Shown piece after piece: positions 1 through 6,502 of a stretch of 9,155 nucleotides of DNA (positions are counted from its first letter, which is position 1; each line of letters begins with the position of its first letter). Source of the stretch: an uncultured Rickettsiales bacterium (GTDB lineage Bacteria; Pseudomonadota; Alphaproteobacteria; Rickettsiales; UBA1997); NCBI GenBank assembly GCA_951800555.1, contig CATOJU010000028.1:1-9155 (forward strand), given 5' to 3'. Both the position numbers and the translations under genes were made by a program. The notes beneath the pieces were generated by a model that ran no database searches, was not told the DNA's origin, and worked only from the letters and a program-made list of their open reading frames with translations.

Positions 1-656
1 ATATTAACTGCTTTTTTAACTATTTCATAATCATTAATTTTAAATGGTAATCTATCACTATTTTTTTCTAAAAATATCATAGCATCTTGAAATTTTCTTA
101 TTTTTTCTATTCTACTTTTTATAAAGTTATATTTTTCTTTATCATCATAGGTAAAATCTTTTAGCAATTTCCATAAAATATTGAAAACAAATAAAATAAT
201 AGTATTATAATTTTTGATATCTTTATGCTTTTTTAGCATATAGTTTTTATAATAATATGTATTATTTTCTTCTTTTTTTTCAATAGAAATTGCTGTTACA
301 TCACAACACATTTCACAAATGTCAATAATATTAGGGATTTTATTATTTTTATAAAAATGATGCCTTTGAGTTTTATAATGTATTTCAGCTTTTTTACGAC
401 AATTTTGTCTATCAAAAATATATTCTACTCCAAAATTTTTATTATAATAATATTTAGTATATTCAATATATGCATTAATTAAATTTGGATCTAATTTATC
501 TAAATCGTGATATAAAGATCTTTCCAAAAGTTGAAAAGGTTTTATTTTAAGATACAATTTTGATAAATTATTTTCTAATATTATCATATTATCTTGAACT
601 GTTCTAATATGAAATAAAAATCTATCCAAAAACGCTTTTTTATAAATTTTATCCAT
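1..656 (-). CDS. DUF5662-like histidine-rich protein (3' end outside window)
   Basis: The minus strand is open from an ATG at 656-654 to the window edge: 218 codons with no stop, so the C-terminus is missing. The visible protein has an ordered set of potential metal ligands: H16, H50-D51, D53-K54, H93, H99-H100, then E115-M116 and D119. The layout H…HDLDK…H-x5-HH…EMxxD resembles the HDLSK / HHxxNxHH / EMxxD pattern I recall for DUF5662, a family of unknown function in bacteria and phages with an HD-domain-like look. The catalytic activity is unknown, and a phosphohydrolase role would be guesswork. The region after residue 125 is Lys/Asn-rich, with one hydrophobic helix near residues 150-165. 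The start is supported by a strong Shine-Dalgarno (GAGAGGG, 672-666) nine bases upstream. The gene begins 39 nt after the glyS stop with no terminator between them, so it is probably the second gene of a glyS transcript. The reading frame is secure; the family assignment is from memory of motif spacing. Confidence 0.6.
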   Translation of the reverse strand, partial: MDKIYKKAFLDRFLFHIRTVQDNMIILENNLSKLYLKIKPFQLLERSLYHDLDKLDPNLINAYIEYTKYYYNKNFGVEYIFDRQNCRKKAEIHYKTQRHHFYKNNKIPNIIDICEMCCDVTAISIEKKEENNTYYYKNYMLKKHKDIKNYNTIILFVFNILWKLLKDFTYDDKEKYNFIKSRIEKIRKFQDAMIFLEKNSDRLPFKINDYEIVKKAVN

Positions 657-665
657 ATTTTAAAA

Positions 666-672
666 CCCTCTC
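666..672 (-). promoter_or_regulatory. Strong Shine-Dalgarno of the DUF5662-like gene
   Basis: The minus strand reads GAGAGGG, followed by nine bases and then ATG at 656. It is the best ribosome binding site in the window. It fixes the start of this edge-truncated gene and indicates independent translation initiation within a probable glyS transcript. Confidence 0.7.
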
Positions 673-695
673 AACTATAACTAATAATAATTAAT

Positions 696-2066
696 CTATT
701 CACTAAAATAATCCAAAATATAGGCTTTTAAATCGCCTAAATTTATTCTTTCTTGTTTCATAGTATCCCTATCCCTAATAGTTATACTTTCTGGATTATT
801 TTCAAATGTTTCAAAGTCAACAGTAATACATAATGGAGTACCAACTTCATCATTTCTTCTATATGCTTTACCTACATTTCCTGTATCTTCATATTTAATT
901 CTTCCTATTCCTAATTTTTGTAAATTTTCTTTAATTTCATGACATTTTTTAACTATTTTTTCATTATTTTTAGCTAATGGTACCACTGCAACTTTAATTG
1001 GTGCTATATGTTTTTTAAATTTTAAAACAATTCTAGTATTATTTTCATCAATTTTTTCTTCTGTATAGGCTTCTGTTAAAAGTGCTAAAATACCTCTATC
1101 AACACCAGCAGATGGTTCTATTACATAAGGAACTATAAATTCTTTAGTTTCTAAATTTTGTATAGCTAATCTTGTATTTGAGTCGTTATTTTCTTTTACT
1201 TTAGCAAAAATATTTAAATTTTTTTGTTCTTTCGTGTGCGAGCCAAGATCAAAATCTGTTCTATCTGCTATACCTTCTAATTCTTCTTCTCCGTGCGGAA
1301 ATTTATAAAGTATATCAGCAGTTGCTTTTGAATAATGTGCTAAATCTTCTTTAGGAACATTATAAACTATTATATTTTCTTTTGATAATCCTTGTGCTAC
1401 CCACCAATTTATTCTGGTTTCCAACCATTTTTTATGCCATTCTTCATCACTTCCTGGTTCAACAAAAAATTCCATTTCCATTTGCTCAAATTCTCTAACT
1501 CTAAATATAAAATTTCTTGGTGTAATTTCATTTCTAAAAGCTTTACCAATTTGTGCAATACCAAAAGGAAGTTTTCTTGTAGTAGAATCTAAAACATTTC
1601 TAAAATTTGTAAAAATTCCCTGTGCTGTTTCTGGTCTTAAATAACAAAAACTATTATTATCTTCAATAGCTCCCATTCTGGTTTTAAACATTAAATTAAA
1701 ATTTCTTGGTTCCGTTAAATCTTTGCTACCACATTTATCGCATTTTCCATCTTTTATATGATCTGCCCGCATTCTATTACCACAATTCTTGCATTCGCAA
1801 AGAGGATCTGTAAAAGTTTCTTCATGTCCCGAATGTTTTAATGTTAATTGGTGTGTTAAAATTGAACTATCTAATCCTTCTATATCATCTCTTTCGTATA
1901 CCATACTTTTCCACCAAGCTGCTTTTAAATTATTTTTTAATTCAACACCTAATGGACCGAAATCATAAGCTCCTTGTAAACCACCATAAATTTCTGAACT
2001 TTGAAAAATAAAACCTCTTCTTCTGCATAATGAAATTAATTCGTCCATTTTAATATTTTTTTTCAT
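696..2066 (-). CDS. glyS: Glycyl-tRNA synthetase, single-chain (alpha2) class II type
   Basis: This enzyme attaches glycine to tRNA-Gly in the cytoplasm using ATP. The 456-residue protein is of the homodimeric type (also called glyQS), not the separate alpha/beta-chain type. Class II signatures are in order: the N-terminal block with EIYGG (25-29) and YDFGPLG (34-40, motif 1 region); a Cys4 insert with C92-x2-C95 and C109-x2-C112; RPETAQG (144-150); motif 2 from FRNE (177-180) through FRVREFEQMEMEFF (188-201); GIADRTDFDLGSH (265-277); and motif 3 EPSAGVDRGILALL (317-330, R324). The anticodon-binding domain fills about 355-456. Length and motifs fit an intact enzyme. The ATG at 2066 has an AAGG Shine-Dalgarno seven bases upstream and a consensus promoter. 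The stop is TAG at 698-696. Alphaproteobacteria generally use the two-subunit enzyme, so this type may reflect ancient gene replacement or a different host lineage. Confidence 0.96.
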   Translation of the reverse strand: MKKNIKMDELISLCRRRGFIFQSSEIYGGLQGAYDFGPLGVELKNNLKAAWWKSMVYERDDIEGLDSSILTHQLTLKHSGHEETFTDPLCECKNCGNRMRADHIKDGKCDKCGSKDLTEPRNFNLMFKTRMGAIEDNNSFCYLRPETAQGIFTNFRNVLDSTTRKLPFGIAQIGKAFRNEITPRNFIFRVREFEQMEMEFFVEPGSDEEWHKKWLETRINWWVAQGLSKENIIVYNVPKEDLAHYSKATADILYKFPHGEEELEGIADRTDFDLGSHTKEQKNLNIFAKVKENNDSNTRLAIQNLETKEFIVPYVIEPSAGVDRGILALLTEAYTEEKIDENNTRIVLKFKKHIAPIKVAVVPLAKNNEKIVKKCHEIKENLQKLGIGRIKYEDTGNVGKAYRRNDEVGTPLCITVDFETFENNPESITIRDRDTMKQERINLGDLKAYILDYFSE

Positions 2067-2073
2067 TTTAATA

Positions 2074-2077
2074 CCTT
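2074..2077 (-). promoter_or_regulatory. Ribosome binding site of glyS
   Basis: AAGG on the minus strand lies seven bases before the ATG at 2066. It supports this start over any internal methionine such as M7. Confidence 0.55.
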
Positions 2078-2096
2078 AAAAATAATATCAGTATAT

Positions 2097-2125
2097 ATTA
2101 TAAATTATTTTTTTATTTATGTCAA
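2097..2125 (-). promoter_or_regulatory. Consensus sigma70 promoter of glyS
   Basis: On the minus strand TTGACA (2125-2120) is followed by exactly 17 bases and then TATAAT (2102-2097). Both hexamers match the sigma70 consensus perfectly. Transcription would start near 2090, giving a leader of about 24 nt with the AAGG site inside it. No T-box or other long leader fits in this space. Confidence 0.8.
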
Positions 2126-2157
2126 TTAATTAAAATAAAAATTAAAAATTAATTTAT
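2126..2157. promoter_or_regulatory. A/T-only spacer between divergent -35 boxes
   Basis: Thirty-two consecutive bases contain only A and T and separate the -35 box of glyS from that of the rightward gene. A- and T-tracts adjacent to -35 boxes are typical of UP elements bound by the RNA polymerase alpha subunit, so this block could serve both promoters. The role is inferred from position and composition only. Confidence 0.35.
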
Positions 2158-2158
2158 C

Positions 2159-2189
2159 TTGACAAGGTTAATATTATATGTAATATAAT
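2159..2189 (+). promoter_or_regulatory. Promoter of the 433-residue HNH-like protein gene
   Basis: TTGACA at 2159-2164 is a perfect -35. The -10 is ambiguous: TAATAT at 2181-2186 gives a 16-bp spacer, while the perfect hexamer TATAAT at 2184-2189 gives 19 bp. Transcription would start around 2193-2197, leaving only about 20-25 nt before the ATG at 2218. No Shine-Dalgarno lies in that leader. Confidence 0.6.
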
Positions 2190-2217
2190 AAAGTTACATG
2201 AAAAAAATAAAAAAATC

Positions 2218-3519
2218 ATGGAGCAAAGAAAGATAAAAAAAATAAAAAAGGTTGAACCATTAATTCAATTATACATACCTAAAATTATCGATTTAAATAT
2301 AAATATAAATCAACAATTTATTAAAGATATAATTGAAAAGCTTGATAAATTTAATAAATGTAAGATCAAATTTATTGAACAATATTTATTATTTTTGGAA
2401 CTTCATAATAATTTGCTAAATAATGGTATAGTTAAGCTTGAAATAAGAAGTGTTACCTATAGACAAAATTTTGAACTTAATTATGGTCAATATATTCGAG
2501 AGAAACCTTTTGAATTACATCATATATTTGGAAATCGTAATTCTAATAAATTTGAGGAGATTATAGCTTTTAATCCAATGATTCATAAATACTATCATGA
2601 AATTTTAGACAATATTAATATTCTTTACCAAAATCTAATTAAAAAAATGAAAATAATTGAAAATATTGAGGAAGAAATTAATTTTATTAAATTAAAATAT
2701 AATGATAAAAAAAATATAAATCTTTTAGGATTGGAAATAAAAGAATTAATGGAATATATTGATAATAATAGTAAAAATTATCAAAATATAACAATAATTC
2801 CAGATGAGCTTGTAGAAAAACAATTAGAAGAACAAACTAATATTTTATGGAAACAATTTTACACATTAACCGATGATGCAATTATTAATGATGAAATTAA
2901 TAAACTTAATTATACAATTAGGTCAATAAATAAAGAAATTGAAAATTATATAAAAAAAGATATATTAGAAAATATAATAAGAAATATCAATAATAAATAC
3001 CTTTGTGATGATTCAAGTAAATCAAAAAAGAAAGATAGTATAATTGTTATATATGAAAAAATAATAAAAGCTATAAATGAAAATAAAATAACTAAAAAAG
3101 AGATAGGTAATATAATATTAATAGAATCAATTGGCTGTACAAAACAACTTGAACAAACTACTAATAAAAATAGAATAAATGGTATAAATAATAGAATTAA
3201 AAAATTAGAAGAAATAAGAATAAATTTAAATGAACTTTTAGATTACAGAAATTATTTAATAGAAAGATTAGATAGTTTTAATAAGCTAAGAGTTAACGAA
3301 TATTATAAATTAGTAAGTAATATAAGAATAGAAAAAATGAACAAAGTATCAATAATTAATAATTATATTGATACTATTATAAAATGTAGAAAAGAAAATC
3401 AAAAATTTCTTATTAATTCAATAAAATCAAGTGAATTTTACAATATTTTAAAAGAAATCAATGATTGTTTTGATAATAATATTAAAAAAGATAAAATAAA
3501 AAATATATCTTTTATATAA
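2218..3519 (+). CDS. Coiled-coil protein with HNH-nuclease-like motif, function unknown
   Basis: I do not recognise the whole 433-residue protein. It is rich in Asn, Ile, Lys and Glu and mostly predicted helical. It has no signal peptide or clear membrane segment. The one feature that stands out is around residues 98-130: FELHHIFGNRNSN, then N119, H123 and H127. The spacing HH(101-102)…N119…H127 matches the His-Asn-His core of HNH endonucleases (HHI…N…H), with GNRN after the histidines as in many phage and toxin HNH domains. Zinc-binding cysteine pairs are absent, as in some HNH subgroups. The rest (about 130-430) is charged helical sequence with coiled-coil character. The gene stands alone, divergent from glyS and convergent with the ankyrin gene, with its own promoter. 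The ATG at 2218 has no Shine-Dalgarno. Alternatives are a structural or effector coiled-coil protein whose HNH resemblance is chance. Confidence 0.8.
   Translation: MEQRKIKKIKKVEPLIQLYIPKIIDLNININQQFIKDIIEKLDKFNKCKIKFIEQYLLFLELHNNLLNNGIVKLEIRSVTYRQNFELNYGQYIREKPFELHHIFGNRNSNKFEEIIAFNPMIHKYYHEILDNINILYQNLIKKMKIIENIEEEINFIKLKYNDKKNINLLGLEIKELMEYIDNNSKNYQNITIIPDELVEKQLEEQTNILWKQFYTLTDDAIINDEINKLNYTIRSINKEIENYIKKDILENIIRNINNKYLCDDSSKSKKKDSIIVIYEKIIKAINENKITKKEIGNIILIESIGCTKQLEQTTNKNRINGINNRIKKLEEIRINLNELLDYRNYLIERLDSFNKLRVNEYYKLVSNIRIEKMNKVSIINNYIDTIIKCRKENQKFLINSIKSSEFYNILKEINDCFDNNIKKDKIKNISFI
2518..2598 (+). other. HNH-like core motif (residues 101-127)
   Basis: This segment encodes H101, H102, I103 and GNRN (105-108), followed by N119, H123 and H127. 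In HNH nucleases the first His pair acts as general base and metal ligand, the Asn orders the base, and the last His binds metal. All three positions have a candidate here at near-normal spacing. The function is not demonstrated. Confidence 0.45.
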
Positions 3520-3552
3520 TATTTTTAAAAAATAGAATGTATAAAAATTAAA

Positions 3553-3621
3553 AAAACTTTTAATATTTGGTATACAATATATTAGTAAAATACTTTTGCC
3601 ATCAAAAATATTAAAAGTTTT
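3553..3621. terminator. 16-bp perfect inverted repeat between convergent genes; likely bidirectional terminator
   Basis: The arms 3553-3568 and 3606-3621 are perfect reverse complements over 16 bases. They are separated by 37 bases that contain a small inner hairpin (AGTA/TACT, 3584-3594). T-rich DNA follows the right arm on the plus strand, and also follows the left arm on the minus strand. The element sits between the stop of the rightward gene (3519) and the stop of the leftward ankyrin gene (3674). Position and symmetry fit a terminator serving both genes. The stem is nearly all A/T with a long loop, so it is weak by the usual criteria and could instead be a remnant palindromic repeat element. 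Confidence 0.5.
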
Positions 3622-3673
3622 AAATATTTTTAATAATTTTTCTAAAAAAATATTATAAATTTTTTTATTTTTA

Positions 3674-5029
3674 TTAAATATTAAGTTCATTAAAATTTGA
3701 TGTTAGACCATACAAATCTGGATTAGCATTTTGCATTTTTTTTAGAAAATTTAGCGAAAATTTTTGTTCTTTAAGTAAATCAATATCATTTTGTTTAATA
3801 TTATTTAAACTTGTTATAAGATCTTTCCTATATTTCGCACGTTTTTGCATTTCTATTTTTAATTTAGAATCATTCTTGTGAATATTAATATTTCTCCATA
3901 ATTTATTAACTATATTACATTGATTGTTATGATTTTTAATTTTTGTTTTTAAATCTTCAAGAAAATTATTTACAATATTTTTTTCTTTATTTCTAAGCCC
4001 AAATTGGAATAAAATATAATTATTATCGTTATTTATTTTTATATTTTTTTGTTTTAATAATAAATTAACTATTTTTTTATTATCTTTTTTAATAGCAGAA
4101 TTAAATAGTTTTAATAAATTCTCCTCATTTATTTCTTTTTTTATTTGATTAAATATTGATTCAAATATTATATCATTGTTTTTTTCTATTGAAAAATTAA
4201 GTAATTTAATTTTATTTTCTTCATTTATTTTAAAATGTTTATCGTTAATGAATAGTGTAATAATATATTTATTAGCTTTTTCTAGTGCAAAATTAATTAA
4301 TTTAATTTTATTTTCTTCGTTTAATTTTATTTGATTAAATATTAATTCAAATATTTCATCATTATTTTTTTCTAATGCTAAATTAAGTAAATTATAACCA
4401 TTACTTTCCATTATTTGTATATTTTTATAATTTAATAAAAGTTTTACTATTTCTTTATTTTCATTTTTAGCAGCTAAATAAAGATAATCGGACTTAGAAA
4501 ATATATCCAGATTTTGTTCTTTTAATATTAATTTAATAATATCAATTCTATTATTTTCAATAGAAATTTTAATTAAATCATAAATATCTTTACTTTTTAT
4601 TTTTACATAATCAAATAATAATGTTACAATATCTAAATTAGCACTTTTAATAGCCATATTAATTGGACTAATTCCACCATAATTAGCTTTTAGATATAAA
4701 TCTTTTTGTCCAAGTAATAATAAATCAACAATGTCTGTTCGATTATTTTTAATAGCAATATGAATAGGGGAATTATCATTTTCATAACCAATATTTATAC
4801 CTATATTATCTTGCTTTAGTAGAAATTTAATAATATCTATATTACCATATTCAACAGCTAGTTGAATTAATGTTTTTTCTTCTATCAGAATATCATCTAT
4901 ATATGTTTGATAATTATTTATTAAATATTCTAATATTTTTACAAATGTTCTATATTTATTACTTTTAATGCAATCCAATATTTCATTTTTGAATTGCTCT
5001 TCACTATATGAGTCATATTTGTTATACAT
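3674..5029 (-). CDS. Ankyrin-repeat protein
   Basis: The 451-residue protein is built mainly of ankyrin repeats, which form stacked helix-turn-helix scaffolds for protein binding. Clear units are near 53-82 (TLIQLAVEYGNIDIIKFLL), 87-116 (SPIHIAIKNNRTDIVDLLL) and 121-145 (SPINMAIKSANLDIVTLLF). More divergent units lie near 153-175, 182-205, 213-235, 244-265, 276-298 and 308-332. Residues 216-277 and 278-339 form a two-repeat duplication also visible in the DNA. The tail (about 355-451) is charged, contains WRN and KLKIEMQKRAKYRKD segments, and is not ankyrin-like. No signal peptide or membrane helix is seen. In intracellular bacteria such proteins are often delivered to the host cell, but nothing here proves export. 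The gene is monocistronic with its own promoter on a palindrome. The ATG at 5029 lacks a Shine-Dalgarno. The partner is unknown. Confidence 0.9.
   Translation of the reverse strand: MYNKYDSYSEEQFKNEILDCIKSNKYRTFVKILEYLINNYQTYIDDILIEEKTLIQLAVEYGNIDIIKFLLKQDNIGINIGYENDNSPIHIAIKNNRTDIVDLLLLGQKDLYLKANYGGISPINMAIKSANLDIVTLLFDYVKIKSKDIYDLIKISIENNRIDIIKLILKEQNLDIFSKSDYLYLAAKNENKEIVKLLLNYKNIQIMESNGYNLLNLALEKNNDEIFELIFNQIKLNEENKIKLINFALEKANKYIITLFINDKHFKINEENKIKLLNFSIEKNNDIIFESIFNQIKKEINEENLLKLFNSAIKKDNKKIVNLLLKQKNIKINNDNNYILFQFGLRNKEKNIVNNFLEDLKTKIKNHNNQCNIVNKLWRNINIHKNDSKLKIEMQKRAKYRKDLITSLNNIKQNDIDLLKEQKFSLNFLKKMQNANPDLYGLTSNFNELNI
4013..4384 (-). repeat. 186-bp tandem duplication inside the ankyrin gene
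   Basis: Residues 216-277 and 278-339 align with a 62-residue period: NLALEKNNDEIFELIFNQIK against NFSIEKNNDIIFESIFNQIK, then NEENKIKLINFALEK against NEENLLKLFNSAIKK. The DNA shows the same likeness, with stretches such as TTTGATTAAATATT and TTCAAATATT repeated. One unit equals two ankyrin repeats. It probably arose by unequal crossing-over or slippage. Confidence 0.7.
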
Positions 5030-5042
5030 ATTGTTATATATT

Positions 5043-5080
5043 TTTTTTATAAAGATATGATATCATATTTTTATAAAAAA
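5043..5080. promoter_or_regulatory. 38-bp near-perfect palindrome, candidate operator of the ankyrin gene
   Basis: The two halves pair at 18 of 19 positions around a centre at 5061/5062, with no loop. The inner core ATATGATATCATAT (5055-5068) is perfect, and the only mismatch (5054/5069) is a possible G-U pair in RNA. It lies between the radA stop and the ankyrin start and covers the predicted spacer and -10 of the ankyrin promoter, where a dimeric repressor would bind. The 5' arm begins with T and the 3' arm ends with A on both strands, the reverse of a normal intrinsic terminator, so an operator or cruciform site is more likely. Confidence 0.55.
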
Positions 5081-5085
5081 GTAAA
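5057..5085 (-). promoter_or_regulatory. Predicted promoter of the ankyrin gene
   Basis: On the minus strand TTTACT (5085-5080) and TATCAT (5062-5057) are separated by 17 bp. The predicted start near 5050 gives a leader of about 21 nt. The -10 and spacer are embedded in the 38-bp palindrome. The match to consensus is moderate. Confidence 0.45.
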
Positions 5086-5117
5086 CAGATTAAAATAAAA
5101 AAATAATAAAGAATAGC

Positions 5118-6497
5118 TTATTTTTTAAAAAACATAGCCAAATCTCTCACATGATTTACAGTAATTATTTCTAATTTAAACTTATCTTTTTTAAATACTT
5201 TTAATTTATTTAAGCCACCAGAAACTATAGCTTTTTTAAAACCTAATTTTTCTGCCTCTTTAAGTCTATATTCTATCTGTGATACCATTCTAATTTCACC
5301 AGAAAGTCCTATTTCTCCCATAAATACCCAATCTCTAGGAATTGCTATATCTTTATAGGCAGAAATTAAAGCAGTAGCAACTGCCAAATCTGCTGCTGGC
5401 TCATTTATTTTTAACCCACCGACTATATTTAAATATACTTCTTTATCATATAAATTTGCGCCAAATCTTGTACTTAAAACTGCTATTAACATCGATAATC
5501 TGTTTTGATCCCAACCAACAACTGCTCTTCTAGGACTTGGCATATATGATGGAGCTATTAAAGCTTGAATTTCTGCTAATAACGGCCTTGTTCCTTCAAT
5601 TCCTCCAAATACTACTGAACCACTTACTAAATCTTCTCTTGAAGATAGGAATAATTGAGAAGGATTTGAAATTTCATATAATCCAGTATCATGCATTTCA
5701 AAAATACCAATTTCATTAGCTGCACCAAATCTATTTTTTATACTTCTTAGAATTCTAAATTGATAATCTTTATCACCTTCAAAATATAATACTGTATCAA
5801 CCATGTGTTCTAAAACTTTTGGTCCAGCTATTTGTCCATCTTTATTTACATGGCTTACAATTAACATTATAATATTTTTTGTTTTTGCAATATTAATTAA
5901 TTCTCCACCACATAACCTAACCTGTGAAACTGTTCCAGCTGCTGAAGTTATTTCTGGATTAAAAATGGTTTGTATAGAATCTATCACAACTATTTGTGGT
6001 TGTTCCCTTAATAATGCTTTTATTATATCATTTATACATGTTGCAGATGCAACTTTTAAATCTGTTTTATTTAGTTGCAATCTTTGAGCTCTTATTTTAA
6101 CTTGATTAATTGATTCTTCACCAGATATATATAAAGCATTTAATCCTAAATTTGCAAGACTACAAAGAGTTTGCAATAATAATGTTGATTTACCAATACC
6201 AGGATCACCACCTATTAAAACAACTGATCCAGTTACAAGACCACCTCCTAAAACCCTATTTAATTCATTTATACCAGTATTATACCTAGGTGTTTCAGTT
6301 ATTTCTTTATCCAAACTTTCAAAAACTATATCTTTTCCACTAGTTAAAGTTTTTGAAATATCTGTATTATTTGTTATTAAACCACCTTCTTCTTTTTCTT
6401 CAGTTATAGTATTCCATTCACCACACTCATTGCATTTTCCACTCCATTTAGTATGAATCGCTCCGCAGTTTTGGCAAATGAAAATACTTTTTGGCAT
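5118..6497 (-). CDS. radA: DNA repair protein RadA (branch-migration ATPase)
   Basis: RadA is a RecA-related ATPase that drives branch migration during homologous recombination and repair. The 459-residue protein is a full-length family member. It has an N-terminal C4 zinc finger (C8, C11, C22, C25); Walker A GDPGIGKST (97-105, K103, S104); Walker B around VVIDS (170-174, D173); the RadA signature KNRFG (254-258); and a C-terminal Lon-protease-like domain (about 285-459) with NEPAADLAVA (365-374). No key residue is missing. It is the second gene of an operon, with only five bases (6498-6502) separating its ATG from the stop of the 416-residue protein gene. It has no clear Shine-Dalgarno, so translational coupling is likely. 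The stop is TAA at 5120-5118. Segments such as VLEHMVDTVLYFEGD and the KNRFG context read as alphaproteobacterial to me, which is the main hint at taxonomy. Confidence 0.97.
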   Translation of the reverse strand: MPKSIFICQNCGAIHTKWSGKCNECGEWNTITEEKEEGGLITNNTDISKTLTSGKDIVFESLDKEITETPRYNTGINELNRVLGGGLVTGSVVLIGGDPGIGKSTLLLQTLCSLANLGLNALYISGEESINQVKIRAQRLQLNKTDLKVASATCINDIIKALLREQPQIVVIDSIQTIFNPEITSAAGTVSQVRLCGGELINIAKTKNIIMLIVSHVNKDGQIAGPKVLEHMVDTVLYFEGDKDYQFRILRSIKNRFGAANEIGIFEMHDTGLYEISNPSQLFLSSREDLVSGSVVFGGIEGTRPLLAEIQALIAPSYMPSPRRAVVGWDQNRLSMLIAVLSTRFGANLYDKEVYLNIVGGLKINEPAADLAVATALISAYKDIAIPRDWVFMGEIGLSGEIRMVSQIEYRLKEAEKLGFKKAIVSGGLNKLKVFKKDKFKLEIITVNHVRDLAMFFKK

Positions 6498-6502
6498 ATT
6501 TT

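Noticed and set aside
3448..3690. 80-codon minus-strand frame spanning the convergent gap, rich in Phe, Ile and Tyr
   Set aside because: It overlaps the ends of both convergent genes and the inverted repeat, and its composition is what A/T-rich non-coding DNA gives. It has no Shine-Dalgarno or family resemblance, so it is a shadow frame despite looking hydrophobic.
5043..5080. Palindrome as an intrinsic terminator of radA
   Set aside because: It is placed correctly, but on the minus strand the 5' arm is T-rich and the 3' arm A-rich, with no T-run after the stem and a zero-base loop. I kept it as a candidate operator instead.
5803..6087. 94-codon plus-strand frame inside radA
   Set aside because: It lies opposite well-conserved RadA sequence including the Walker B region and has no signals of its own.
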